Origin: Actinomycetospora soli | Lineage (GTDB): Bacteria > Actinomycetota > Actinomycetes > Mycobacteriales > Pseudonocardiaceae | Reading direction: 5' to 3' | NCBI RefSeq assembly: GCF_021026295.1 | Contig: NZ_JAJNDA010000003.1 | Location: forward strand, 368,300 to 432,299 | Length of the DNA: 64,000 nt | Shown here: piece after piece, positions 33,164 to 42,300 of the stretch | Position numbering within the stretch: the first letter of the stretch is position 1 | How the letters are laid out: the number at the start of each line of letters is the position of its first letter | Notes under the pieces: generated by a model | Databases searched by the model: none | Told to the model about the DNA's origin: nothing | The model's input: the letters and a program-made list of their open reading frames with translations, nothing else | Made by a program: the position numbers and the translations under genes

Positions 33164-35743
33164 ATGGCGGAGGAGCGGGCGGGTTCCGGCGGTGCGGGCA
33201 ACGTCGTGCTCGGTGTCGAGGAGGAGTTCCACCTCGTCGACCTGGACGCCCGGTGCGCCGTGCCGCGGGTGCCCGAGATGCTCGACGAGCTCGCCGCGCT
33301 CGACGCGGACGCGTTCGCGGCCGAGCTCAAGCCCTCCATCATCGAGACGAACTCCGACCCGACGTCGAGCCTGACCGATCTGCGGGCCGACCTGGTGCGG
33401 CTGCGTCGGATGCTGTCGTCGCTGGCCGAGGAGCGGGGGCTCGGGATCGTCGGCGCGGGCAGCGTTCCCCTGGTGTGCGGCTCGCCGTCGGACATCACGC
33501 CGAATCCGCGCTACGAGCGGATGCGCGACGAGTACCAGATGCTCGTCTTCGAGCAGCAGATCTGCGGCACGCAGGTGCACGTCGACGTCCCCGACCGGGA
33601 CACGGCCGTGGCGGTCATGCAGCACTCCGCGCCGTGGCTGCCGGTCCTGCTCGCGCTGTCCGCCTCGAGCCCGTTCTGGGACGGCGAGGACACCGGCTAC
33701 GCCAGCTCGCGCACCCTCGCCTGGCACCGCTGGCCGACGGCGGGTCCGCCCGCCCCGCTGCGCGACGCCGCGGAGTACGACGCCCTGATCGACGACCTGG
33801 TGCGCTCCGGGACGATGTCCGACCCCGGCATGGTGTATTTCGACATGCGCCCCTCCGCGCACCAGAAGACCGTCGAGCTGCGCATCTGCGACGCCTCCCC
33901 CACCGTCGACGGCGTCGTCCTCATCGCCGGCCTGGCCCGCGCGCTGACCACGCACGGGGTGCGGGCGCACCAGGAGGGTCGGCCGCAGCCGGCCTACCGC
34001 CCCGAACTGTTGCGGGCGGCGTCGTGGCGCGCGGCGCGCTCCGGCGTGGAGGGCGACCTGGTCGACGTGCCCGGCCGCGAGCTGGTCCCGCCGTCGCGTG
34101 CGGTGCGGATGCTGCTCGACCACCTGCGCGACGACCTCGAGGACGCGGGCGACTGGGACGTCGTCTCGGACCTCGCCCTCGAGGCGCTCGCCCGCGGGTC
34201 GAGCGCGGCCCGGCAGCGGCAGCGGTTCGCGCGTACCGGGACCTTCGAGGGCGTCGTCGACATGCTCGTCGGCGAGACCCGCGGCGAGCCGCAGGTCGAG
34301 ATCGCGACCCCCGTCCCCGAGGTGGCCGCTCCGGTCCTGCTCGGCGCCTACCACCCGCCGTCGTACGACGAGGCCGTGGACACCGACGGGCACGTGCGCC
34401 CGACCTACGCGTGGATGGTCTCCGCCCTGGAGCGCATCGGTCCGGGCGGTCTGCTCGCCCACGAGAAGAGCCGGGACGCCGAGCAGCGGGCGCGGTCGAT
34501 GTTCTTCCCGCAGCCCGACGACCCCGAGCGGCTCTTCCCGCTCGACCTCATCCCGCGGCTGATCACCCGGCAGGACTGGGAGTCGCTCTCCGCGGGGCTC
34601 GTCCAGCGGGCGCGCACCCTGGAGGCGCTGCTGCAGGACCTGCACGGCGAGCGGGCCGCCCTGGCCGACGGGATCCTGCCGCGGGCGGCGCTGCGCTGGC
34701 TGCCCGAGCCGGGCGACGCGTCGTCGATGATCCCGGCGGGGACCACCCGCGCGCTGATCAGCGGGCTGGACGTGGTGTGCGACGGCGAGGGCCGGTGGAA
34801 GGTCCTCGAGGACAACCTGCGCATCCCGTCGGGGATCGCCTACGCGATGGCCGACCGGCGCGTGGTGCGCTCCGTGCTGCCCGAGCTCCAGGCCCCCGAG
34901 GGCGTGGTGGACTCGGACGCGGGGCCGCTGATGCTGCGGGACGCGTTGCTCTCGTGCGCCCCGGCGGCCGCGGGCGACGAGCCGTCGCTGGTGGTGCTCA
35001 CCGAGGGCCCGCACGACTCGGCGTACTTCGAGCACGCGATGCTCGCCGAGGAGATGGGTGTCCCGCTGCTGGAGCCCTCGGGCATCCGGGTGACCGACGA
35101 CGGGACGCTCACCGTCGCGGTCACGGGCCGGCGCATCGACGTGGCGTACCGCCGCATCGACGAGGAGAAGCTCTACGCCGCGCCGGACGCGGACGGGCGC
35201 ACGCTGCGCGACCCGCTGCAGGCCGCGGTGCGCGAGAACCGCTTCGCCCTGCTCAACACGCCGGGCAACGGGCTGGTCGACGACAAGGCCGTCTACCCGT
35301 ACGTCCGCGCACTGACCGAGTTCTACCTCGGCGAGAAGGCGCTGCTCGACGACGTCACGACGTACTCCTGCGCGGAGCCCGACCAGCTCGAGCACGTGCT
35401 CGCCCACCTCGACACGCTGGTGCTCAAGCCGGTCGACGGCTACGGCGGGGCGGGCATCGTCATCGGGCGGGACGCCTCGGAGCGCGAGCTCGCCGAGGCC
35501 GCGGCCGACCTGCGGGCGAACCCGGCGAGCTACGTCGCGCAGGAGACCATCGAGATCTCCACGCACCCGACGTTCACCGGTGTCGACCTCGCGCCCCGGG
35601 TGGTCGACCTCCGCGCGTTCGTGGTGCTCGGCGCGTCCCCGGCGGTCCTGCCGACGCCCCTGACACGAGTCGCGCCGGCCGGGAGCCTCGTGGTCAACTC
35701 GTCGCGCGGAGGCGGCTCGAAGGACACGTGGCTCCTGCGCTGA
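33164..35743 (+). CDS. GCS2 carboxylate-amine ligase fused to circularly permuted ATP-grasp
   Basis: An 859-residue two-domain enzyme. Residues about 12-385 are a YbdK/GCS2 ligase (VVLGVEEEFHLVDLDARC, SIIETNSDP, ICGTQVHVDV, KTVELRICD), which joins glutamate-type gamma-carboxylates to an amine. Residues about 430-850 are a type-2 circularly permuted ATP-grasp: WKVLEDNLRIPSGIAY, LVLKPVDGYGGAGIVIG, and the terminal SSRGGGSKDTWLL. Both therefore form amide bonds with ATP. It precedes a glutamine-dependent amidotransferase by 66 nt. The product is probably a modified peptide amide; this is inferred, and the amine and acid substrates are unknown. Confidence 0.9.
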   Translation: MAEERAGSGGAGNVVLGVEEEFHLVDLDARCAVPRVPEMLDELAALDADAFAAELKPSIIETNSDPTSSLTDLRADLVRLRRMLSSLAEERGLGIVGAGSVPLVCGSPSDITPNPRYERMRDEYQMLVFEQQICGTQVHVDVPDRDTAVAVMQHSAPWLPVLLALSASSPFWDGEDTGYASSRTLAWHRWPTAGPPAPLRDAAEYDALIDDLVRSGTMSDPGMVYFDMRPSAHQKTVELRICDASPTVDGVVLIAGLARALTTHGVRAHQEGRPQPAYRPELLRAASWRAARSGVEGDLVDVPGRELVPPSRAVRMLLDHLRDDLEDAGDWDVVSDLALEALARGSSAARQRQRFARTGTFEGVVDMLVGETRGEPQVEIATPVPEVAAPVLLGAYHPPSYDEAVDTDGHVRPTYAWMVSALERIGPGGLLAHEKSRDAEQRARSMFFPQPDDPERLFPLDLIPRLITRQDWESLSAGLVQRARTLEALLQDLHGERAALADGILPRAALRWLPEPGDASSMIPAGTTRALISGLDVVCDGEGRWKVLEDNLRIPSGIAYAMADRRVVRSVLPELQAPEGVVDSDAGPLMLRDALLSCAPAAAGDEPSLVVLTEGPHDSAYFEHAMLAEEMGVPLLEPSGIRVTDDGTLTVAVTGRRIDVAYRRIDEEKLYAAPDADGRTLRDPLQAAVRENRFALLNTPGNGLVDDKAVYPYVRALTEFYLGEKALLDDVTTYSCAEPDQLEHVLAHLDTLVLKPVDGYGGAGIVIGRDASERELAEAAADLRANPASYVAQETIEISTHPTFTGVDLAPRVVDLRAFVVLGASPAVLPTPLTRVAPAGSLVVNSSRGGGSKDTWLLR

Positions 35744-35809
35744 CCGGGAGACGCCGCGGGGCGGAGCCCGCCCCGGAGACCCTGGTCCCGCCCTGGAAGG
35801 AGTCGTCGC

Positions 35810-37588
35810 ATGTGCGGCATCGCCGGTGAGTTCCGGTTCGACGGGAGCGCGGCGCAGGTCGGGGCGGTGCTGGCGATGGCGCAGGTCCTCGAGCCGCGCG
35901 GTCCCGACGGCTGGGGCGTCGTCGGGCACGGCCCGCTCGCCCTGGCGCACCAGCGCCTGGAGATCATCGACCTGACCGAGACCGGCGCCCAGCCGATGGT
36001 CGACGCCGAGCTCGGGCTGACCGCCGTGTTCAACGGCTGCATCTACAACTACCCGGAGCTCCGCGAGGAGCTCGGGCGCGAGGGGTACCGGTTCTTCTCC
36101 ACCTCGGACACCGAGGTGATCATCAAGGCCTTCCACCGCTGGGGGCAGCGGTGCGTCGAGCACTTCAAGGGCATGTTCGCGTTCGCCATCGCCGACCGGG
36201 CCACGGGACGCCTCACGCTGGGCCGCGACCGGCTCGGGATCAAGCCGCTCTACGTCGCCCCGGTGTCGGGGGCGCTGCGCTTCGCGTCGTCCCTGCCCGC
36301 CCTGCTCGCGCCCGGGGGCGTCGACACGTCGATCGACACCGTGGCGCTGCACCACTACATGAGCTTCCACGCGGTGGTGCCCGCCCCGCGGACGATCCTC
36401 GCCGGGGTCCGCAAGCTCCCGCCCGCCGTCGTGCGGACCGTGGAGCCGGACGGCTCGTCGAGCGACTGGACCTACTGGGTGCCCGAGTTCGTGCGCGGCA
36501 CGACCGAGCGCACCGAGGCCGAGTGGGCCGAGGTGGCGCTGGAGTCGCTGCGCACCGCGGTGCGCCGGCGCATGGTCGCCGACGTCCCGGTGGGCGTGCT
36601 GCTCTCCGGCGGCATCGACTCCTCGATCGTGGTCGCCCTGCTCGCCGAGGAGGGCCAGAAGGACCTCAAGACCTACTCCATCGGCTTCGAGTCCGAGGGC
36701 GGGCAGCGCGGCGACGAGTTCGACTACTCGGACCTGGTCGCCGAGACCTACGGCACCGACCACACGCGCATCGAGGTGCCGAAGGTCGAGACCGACGAGG
36801 CGCTGCCCGGCGCGGTCGCGGCGATGTCCGAGCCCATGACCAGCCACGACGTCGTCGCGTTCTACCTGCTCTCCCGCGAGGTCTCGAAGACGATCAAGGT
36901 GGTGCAGTCCGGGCAGGGCGCCGACGAGGTGCTCGGCGGCTACGACTGGTACCCGCCGATCGCACAGGTCGGCCGCGACGGCGCCGTCGACGCCTACCAC
37001 CGGGCGTTCTTCGACCGGCCCTCCGCCGAGATCGCCGACCTGGTCGCCCCGGAGTTCCTGACGGCGGGCGACCCGTCGCTCGATCTCGTCCGGGAGCACT
37101 TCGCGCGCCGCGGCGCGGACGAGGCGGTCGACGCCGCGCTGCGGCTCGACACCACGGTGATGCTCGTGGACGACCCGGTGAAGCGCGTCGACAACATGAC
37201 GATGGCCTGGGGCCTCGAGGCGCGCGTGCCGTTCCTCGACCACGACTTCGTCGACACCATGGGCGCCTGCCCGCCGGCGTACAAGATGGCCGACGGCGGG
37301 AAGGGCGTGCTCAAGGCGGCTGCCCGCGGGGTGCTGCCCGACGAGATCATCGACCGCCGCAAGGGCTACTTCCCGGTTCCCGCGATCCGGCAGCTCTCCG
37401 GCCCGGTGCTCGAGCGGGTGACCGCGGCCCTGACCGACCCGGCGGCGAGGCGTCGCGGCCTGTTCCGGGCCGATGCCGTGGCCACCATGCTCGACGACCC
37501 CAACTCCGGGCGCACCAACCTCGGCGCGAACGCACTGTGGCAGGTCGCACTCCTGGAGATGTGGCTGCAGGCCCACGAGATCGACTGA
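35810..37588 (+). CDS. Asparagine synthase-like amidotransferase (N-acetylglutaminylglutamine amidotransferase type)
   Basis: A 592-residue enzyme. Class II glutaminase with Cys2 nucleophile (MCGIAGEFRF), then an ATP-PPi synthetase domain with P-loop VLLSGGIDSS and SGQGADEVLGGYDWYPPI. Length and the block MSFHAVVPAPRTILAGVRKL are closest to the AsnO-type proteins that amidate the dipeptide osmolyte N-acetylglutaminylglutamine. GGAAGGAG precedes the ATG. Unlike the known proteobacterial system, the neighbour is a GCS2/ATP-grasp fusion, not an acetyltransferase/ATP-grasp fusion. Confidence 0.88.
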   Translation: MCGIAGEFRFDGSAAQVGAVLAMAQVLEPRGPDGWGVVGHGPLALAHQRLEIIDLTETGAQPMVDAELGLTAVFNGCIYNYPELREELGREGYRFFSTSDTEVIIKAFHRWGQRCVEHFKGMFAFAIADRATGRLTLGRDRLGIKPLYVAPVSGALRFASSLPALLAPGGVDTSIDTVALHHYMSFHAVVPAPRTILAGVRKLPPAVVRTVEPDGSSSDWTYWVPEFVRGTTERTEAEWAEVALESLRTAVRRRMVADVPVGVLLSGGIDSSIVVALLAEEGQKDLKTYSIGFESEGGQRGDEFDYSDLVAETYGTDHTRIEVPKVETDEALPGAVAAMSEPMTSHDVVAFYLLSREVSKTIKVVQSGQGADEVLGGYDWYPPIAQVGRDGAVDAYHRAFFDRPSAEIADLVAPEFLTAGDPSLDLVREHFARRGADEAVDAALRLDTTVMLVDDPVKRVDNMTMAWGLEARVPFLDHDFVDTMGACPPAYKMADGGKGVLKAAARGVLPDEIIDRRKGYFPVPAIRQLSGPVLERVTAALTDPAARRRGLFRADAVATMLDDPNSGRTNLGANALWQVALLEMWLQAHEID

Positions 37589-37610
37589 CGTAGGTTCGGC
37601 TCTCGCCCCT

Positions 37611-37655
37611 GTGGCAGGAAAGCGTCGTTGCTGTCACCCAGTGGCAGGGACGCCA
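37611..37655. repeat. Half copy of the 39891 palindromic element
   Basis: GTGGCAGGAAAGCGTCGTTG and the following CTG match the left arm of the 39891-39951 palindrome exactly (23 nt). CTGTCAC-cca-GTGGCAG and GTGGC-agggac-GCCAC then form small stems. It lies between the amidotransferase and peptidase genes. Confidence 0.75.
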
Positions 37656-37689
37656 CATCGTCGAGGACGGAACCGGGAGGTCGGCAGCG

Positions 37690-39549
37690 GTGGACGAGTG
37701 GATCGGCGCCACCCGATGCTGGTCGCCCAGCCCGTCGCCCGACGGCACCACGATCGCGTTCGTCTGGGACGGCGACGGCCGACCCGCCGTCCGGATGCAC
37801 GAGCGCCGGACCGGCGCCGAGTGGTCGCTGGACACCGGGGACGACCTGGTCTCGACGGTGCGCTGGTCCCCCGACGGGCGCTGGCTCGCGGTGGAGGCGG
37901 CCGCCGACGGCGGGGAGCGCACGAACGTCTTCGTCGTCCGGCCCGACGGCACCGGGATGCGGGCGGTCCGCGGGGTCGGTGACGACGACCGCGGCGCGGT
38001 CTCGCTCGACCGCTGGACCCACACCGGCTCGGTCCTCGCGGTCACCGAGTCCGACATCGACACGACGACCGCGTGGCTGGTCGACGTCGACACCGACCTG
38101 CGGCAGCGTCTCGGCTCCGGCCACGCGCTGCAGATCCTCGACGTCTCCCGCGACCGCCGCCGGGTCCTGCTGCGTCGCGGACGCCGCGGGACGCGCCACG
38201 TCGGGATCGTCGACCTCGACGGCACCGAGGGCTGGCACGAGATCGACAGCGGCCGCGGCCCGGGCGGTCCGCCCGGGGCCGTCGAGCACCCCGTCGCGAT
38301 CACCCGCGACTCGTCGGTCGTGGCGGCCCGGTTCACCCCCGACGGCACGCGCATGCTCATCCTCACCGACGGCGGGCGGGAACGGGCCGCGCTGGTGAGC
38401 GTGGACGTCGCCACCGACGCGCGACCGATGTTCCCCGAGGTCCTCGCCGAGCGGGACGACGCCGAGCTCGAGCAGTTCGCGCTCACCGAGGACGCCGGGA
38501 CCGCGGCGCTGGTGTGGAACGTCATGGGGCGCAGCGAGGTCGACCTGCTCGACCTCGCGACCGGCAAGCCCGCGCACTACGCCCCGCCCGGCGACGTCGT
38601 CACCTCCGCGGTGTTCAGCCACGACGACGACTCGCTCGTGCTCGGCATCCAGTCGCCCTCGGTGCCGGCGGCGGTGTGGTGCCACGAGCTGTCGTCGCAG
38701 ACCACCGCGCTGATCTGCCCGCCGGAGGAGCCGCGCGCGGCGGTCGTGCACCCGACCCTCGAGACGGTGACGACGCCGGACGGCCTCGCCCTGCCCGGCT
38801 GGCTGTACCGCCCGCCCGGCACGGTCGGCCCGATGCCGACGCTGATCTACCTGCACGGCGGGCCGGAGGCGCAGGAGCGGCCGGTGTTCACGCCGCTCTA
38901 CCAGGTCCTGCTGCAGCACGGGATCGCCGTGTACGCCGCCAACGTCCGCGGCTCGTCCGGCTTCGGCCGGTCGTTCGTCAACGCCGACAACGGCGCCGGC
39001 CGGTTCGCCGCGATCCGCGACGTCGCGTCCTGCGTCGAGCACCTCGTCGAGGCCGGCATCGCCGACCCCGCCCGCGTCGGCGTGATGGGTCGCTCCTACG
39101 GCGGCTACCTGACCCTCGCGGCGCTGGTGAACCACCCGGAGCTGTTCGCGGTCGGCGTCGACGTCTGCGGCATGGCCGACTTCGAGACCTTCTTCGCCCG
39201 CACCGAGCCCTGGATCGCCGACGCCGCCGTCGGCGAGTACGGGCACCCGATCCACGACCGCAACCTGCTCCGCGAGCTCTCCCCCGTCCACCGCATGTCC
39301 CGGCTCGCGGCGCCGCTGCTCGTGGTCCATGGCCGCTACGACACCAACGTCCCCGTCCACGAGGCCGAGCTCGCCGTGCACGGCGCGAAGGCGGCGGGCG
39401 TCGACGTGCGCTACCTGCTCTTCGACGACGAGGGCCACGAGATCCAGCGCCTCGACAACCGCCGCACGTTCGTCCACGCCGTCACCGAGTGGTTGACCAC
39501 GCACTTCGGCCTCACCACCCCCGCGCGAGGGGAACCCTCGCGCCACTAG
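37690..39549 (+). CDS. S9-family prolyl oligopeptidase-like serine peptidase
   Basis: A 619-residue peptidase with an N-terminal beta-propeller (seven-bladed pattern of WSPDGRW-like strands) and a C-terminal hydrolase domain. The triad is visible: Ser in VGVMGRSYGGYLTLAA, Asp in VHGRYDTNVPV and His in DDEGHEIQR. No signal peptide, so cytoplasmic. It lies 101 nt after the amidotransferase and may share its transcript. In known NAGGN clusters an aminopeptidase also accompanies the synthetase; this one is a different family. Confidence 0.9.
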   Translation: MDEWIGATRCWSPSPSPDGTTIAFVWDGDGRPAVRMHERRTGAEWSLDTGDDLVSTVRWSPDGRWLAVEAAADGGERTNVFVVRPDGTGMRAVRGVGDDDRGAVSLDRWTHTGSVLAVTESDIDTTTAWLVDVDTDLRQRLGSGHALQILDVSRDRRRVLLRRGRRGTRHVGIVDLDGTEGWHEIDSGRGPGGPPGAVEHPVAITRDSSVVAARFTPDGTRMLILTDGGRERAALVSVDVATDARPMFPEVLAERDDAELEQFALTEDAGTAALVWNVMGRSEVDLLDLATGKPAHYAPPGDVVTSAVFSHDDDSLVLGIQSPSVPAAVWCHELSSQTTALICPPEEPRAAVVHPTLETVTTPDGLALPGWLYRPPGTVGPMPTLIYLHGGPEAQERPVFTPLYQVLLQHGIAVYAANVRGSSGFGRSFVNADNGAGRFAAIRDVASCVEHLVEAGIADPARVGVMGRSYGGYLTLAALVNHPELFAVGVDVCGMADFETFFARTEPWIADAAVGEYGHPIHDRNLLRELSPVHRMSRLAAPLLVVHGRYDTNVPVHEAELAVHGAKAAGVDVRYLLFDDEGHEIQRLDNRRTFVHAVTEWLTTHFGLTTPARGEPSRH

Positions 39550-40634
39550 AGCGCTCGGATCCTCCCCTCACGCGGCACGGCGGGGCCCGGGCCGAACACG
39601 TCCGGACTTCCCGACGACGGGTCGCTCCCCCAGGGCCGGACCGTCACCTCCCCCGTCGGGGACGGGTCGACGAACGGCTCGGGCAGCCACGGCTCCAGCG
39701 GCAGCGGATCGGCGGCGTACGGGTCCCACGTGGAGGCCGGCACGGGTCGCAGCGCCCGGACGGGGGCGAGCGGCGGGAAGGGGGTGTGCCCACCCGCAGG
39801 CTTCGGCGCCTCGCCCCGCGGCACCTCCCGCCCCGGCACCTCCCCCCGTGGCACCTCCCCCCGTCGCACCTCTCCTCGTGGCACCTCCCGTCGTGGCAGG
39901 AAAGCGTCGTTGCTGCCGCCTGGTGACAGCAACGACGCTTTCCTGCCACGAGGGGAGAGCCGCCCGACGAGCGCGGCCACGTCCACGAGGAGCGGCCCGG
40001 TCCAGTGCTCCTCGAGCCCCCGGAGCCGCCACGTGCCGAGGCCGAGGACGAGGCCGAACACGACGTGCCCGAGGAACGACAGGGTCACCGTGACCGGCGT
40101 CAGCGAGAACATCAACTGCTGGCCGCGCGGGAGGAGCACCGTCGCCATGAGCCCGCCCCAGGTGGGCCCGACCGCGAAGAGCACCGCGACGCCGACGGTC
40201 CAGCGCGGGCCGAGGCGGCGCAGGCCGGTGGCGGCGGTGAGGGTCACGAAGACGACGCCGAGCCCGCCGCCGTCGCCCGCGTAGCGCCAGGCGTAGCCCG
40301 CGACGCCGCCGAGGACCTGTTCGGACGGGTCGACGTCGAGCAGCCAGGTGCCCATGGTCGGGATGAAGTCGTCCCACCAGCCCAGCAGCGCGACGGTGTC
40401 GAGCCGGAACACGTCGTAGACGAAGGTCGCGACGAGCCCCCACCGCAGCCCGTCGAGCACGAGCCGGTCCTCCGGTGCCGGACGGAACACCGCGAGCAGC
40501 ACGAGCACCACGGCCGCCGGGACGATGACGATCCCCGCCGACACGTGCATCGGCACCAGTCCGCCGACGTGCGCGGTGATCGACAGCAGCGGCAGCGCGG
40601 CGAGCACGAGGTGGGCCACCACCCTCGGCTTCAC
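39546..40634 (-). CDS. Multi-pass membrane protein with low-complexity C-terminus
   Basis: A 362-residue protein with about seven hydrophobic helices (VVAHLVLAALPLLSITAHVG, AGIVIVPAAVVLVLLAVF, VVFGLVLGLGTWRL). The block GWWDDFIPTMGTWLLDVDP falls between helices. The last 130 residues are encoded by the palindromic element and the PRGEV repeats. The GTG at 40634 overlaps the DUF1996 stop by 4 nt. Function unknown; coupling to the exported DUF1996 protein suggests a joint envelope role. It ends on a CTAG shared with the peptidase. Confidence 0.7.
   Translation of the reverse strand: MKPRVVAHLVLAALPLLSITAHVGGLVPMHVSAGIVIVPAAVVLVLLAVFRPAPEDRLVLDGLRWGLVATFVYDVFRLDTVALLGWWDDFIPTMGTWLLDVDPSEQVLGGVAGYAWRYAGDGGGLGVVFVTLTAATGLRRLGPRWTVGVAVLFAVGPTWGGLMATVLLPRGQQLMFSLTPVTVTLSFLGHVVFGLVLGLGTWRLRGLEEHWTGPLLVDVAALVGRLSPRGRKASLLSPGGSNDAFLPRREVPRGEVRRGEVPRGEVPGREVPRGEAPKPAGGHTPFPPLAPVRALRPVPASTWDPYAADPLPLEPWLPEPFVDPSPTGEVTVRPWGSDPSSGSPDVFGPGPAVPREGRIRAL
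39805..39894. repeat. Six 15-bp tandem units coding PRGEV
   Basis: Units based on GGCACCTCCCCCCGT start at 39805, 39820, 39835, 39850, 39865 and 39880 and run into the palindrome. They keep the minus-strand frame and encode PRGEV-type pentapeptides. Confidence 0.8.
39891..39951. repeat. Perfect palindrome with 25-bp arms
   Basis: Arms 39891-39915 and 39927-39951 are exact complements around an 11-nt loop. The left arm begins TCGTGGCAGGAAAGCGTCGT. It lies inside the C-terminal part of the membrane protein gene without breaking its frame. A half copy lies at 37611. Confidence 0.9.
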
Positions 40635-42016
40635 CGGTGCCCTCCGCCGTGCGCGACGCCGGCGTCCTGGTGGCCGGCCATCGCGGCCGCGAAGTTCTTC
40701 GTGACGGCGAGCTCGTCGCTGCGGCCGCGGGGCCCGGAGCTCGCCGTGTCGTCGTCGGCGCCCTGCTCGCAGCGCTGCGCGGAGTTGATGCAGTCGGCCC
40801 CGGCCTGCGCGCGCGCCTCGGTGGACAGGTACTCCAGCAGGGCGTGGTCGGTCACCGGGTCGTGCTGCTGCTCGGGGAAGCTGTCGATCGCGAACGAGCG
40901 GCCGGGCGGCTGGTCGTAGGAGACGGTGATCCGCAGCGCCGGGACGGGGATCAGGTCGTCGGAGCACTCGCCGGTCTCGTCGGGGTACTGCAGGTGGCTG
41001 ACGAAGTCCGCCGACGACAGGTCCTCGCCGTTCCAGCAGCTCGGGAAGTCGTACACCCGCTGCAGCTGCGAGTCCTGCGGGCAGATCGGGTAGCGCTCGG
41101 TGAGCCGGTCGGCGAACCCGGAGCAGGTGAACTTCGAGTTCGACCCCTCGCCCGTGCTGCCCGCCTTCGCCGATCCGGTGATCAGCTGCATGTTCAGCGG
41201 CATCGGCTCCGTGCGCTGCGTGCCGTGCCCGTGGAACGTGTAGTCGACCGACGCCGGCACCACGAACGACCCGACGTTCCCGTCCAGGCTCCCCCCGTCC
41301 ATCCCGACGTCGGGTCCGACGCCCTCGAGGTCGCGCAGCACCGGCCAGAAGATCGGCGACCGGTCGCCGTTCGTGCAGGTCGTCTCCGCCTGCTCGAGCG
41401 CGTCCTGGTTCTCCGACGAGGCCGCGTTGGTCGACTCGTTGCCCGCGTAGTCGTGGGTGTGCTGGGCGCCGTTGCGCTTGCCGGGGGCGACGATGAAGTT
41501 GTCCGAGTTGTGGTGGTCGGAGAGCGGGCAGGAGAACGAGTAGCTGCCGCCGGAGAAGTCCCCGCCGTTCTTGATGTTGCCGTTCGGCTCGACGTCCTCG
41601 ATCGACACGTACTCCTGCGCCGACGCCCGCCCGATCTGGTCGCGGCCCTCGAAGCCGCCGTCGCCCGCGACGGCGCCGCCGGCGTCCTTCTCGCCGCCGG
41701 CGTCCTTATCACCGCCGGAGCCCTCGTCACCGCCGGAGCCCTCGTCGCCGCCGGCGTCCTCGTCGCCGCCCGAGTCCTCGTCCCCGCCCGAGCCCTTATC
41801 GCCACCGGACTTCTCGTCCGAGTCGTCGCCGGACCCGCCGTCGTCGTCGGACTCCGCGATCAGCACCACCCCGACCGCCGCGGCCGCCTGACGCGCGACG
41901 GCGCCGATCGCCCCGGCCAGACCCAGCGGCACCCCGATCCCGAAGATCAGCACGAGCGCGACGAACACGGCGACGAGCTCCGCACGCCGCCGGGCCCCGG
42001 GCGTCATCCGACGCAT
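40631..42016 (-). CDS. DUF1996-domain exported protein
   Basis: A 461-residue protein. A basic N-terminus and a hydrophobic segment (AELVAVFVALVLIFGIGVPL) form a signal anchor. A linker follows with hexapeptide repeats of the DSGGDE/DAGGDE type, then the DUF1996 domain: GAQHTHDYAGNE, SPIFWPVLRDLEG, VYDFPSCWNGEDLSSADFVS and VPALRITVSYD. Several Cys suggest disulfides outside the cell. Function unknown; the family is common in fungi and actinobacteria. ATG 42016 is preceded by GGAGGTGGGCG. Coupled to the membrane protein downstream. Confidence 0.85.
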   Translation of the reverse strand: MRRMTPGARRRAELVAVFVALVLIFGIGVPLGLAGAIGAVARQAAAAVGVVLIAESDDDGGSGDDSDEKSGGDKGSGGDEDSGGDEDAGGDEGSGGDEGSGGDKDAGGEKDAGGAVAGDGGFEGRDQIGRASAQEYVSIEDVEPNGNIKNGGDFSGGSYSFSCPLSDHHNSDNFIVAPGKRNGAQHTHDYAGNESTNAASSENQDALEQAETTCTNGDRSPIFWPVLRDLEGVGPDVGMDGGSLDGNVGSFVVPASVDYTFHGHGTQRTEPMPLNMQLITGSAKAGSTGEGSNSKFTCSGFADRLTERYPICPQDSQLQRVYDFPSCWNGEDLSSADFVSHLQYPDETGECSDDLIPVPALRITVSYDQPPGRSFAIDSFPEQQHDPVTDHALLEYLSTEARAQAGADCINSAQRCEQGADDDTASSGPRGRSDELAVTKNFAAAMAGHQDAGVAHGGGHR

Positions 42017-42089
42017 CGCCCACCTCCGCGGGCGGACGCTAGAGAAGCGCGTCCGCCCGTGGGTGCGCTTTGGAGAAACTCGCGCCTCC

Positions 42090-42145
42090 GAGGTGCACAC
42101 CACGCAGGTTCACCGGCACGAGGACCTGCCCCACGTCCCTCTCGC
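42090..42145 (+). repeat. Partial copy of the rRNA-flank repeat
   Basis: GAGGTGCACACCACGCAGG (42090-42108) is identical to the complement of 63668-63686. The following 35 bp are only weakly similar. The rest of the 284-bp gap between DUF1996 and M28 shows no gene. Confidence 0.65.
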
Positions 42146-42300
42146 GCGCCGGTCCGGCGACACCTCCCGGAGAACCGATGCCCACCCGCACCGGATCCAC
42201 AGCACGACCCACAGAGCCGGATCACCCGCCGTCACCTTCCGGACACGCACCGTCCGCGTGCCCACTCGCGCCCCGACCCCGCGCTCACCACACTGACCCC

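Noticed and set aside
33158..37576. 1472-codon minus-strand frame opposite the ligase and amidotransferase
   Set aside because: No recognisable domain. The opposite strand encodes intact enzymes with catalytic residues and ribosome binding sites.
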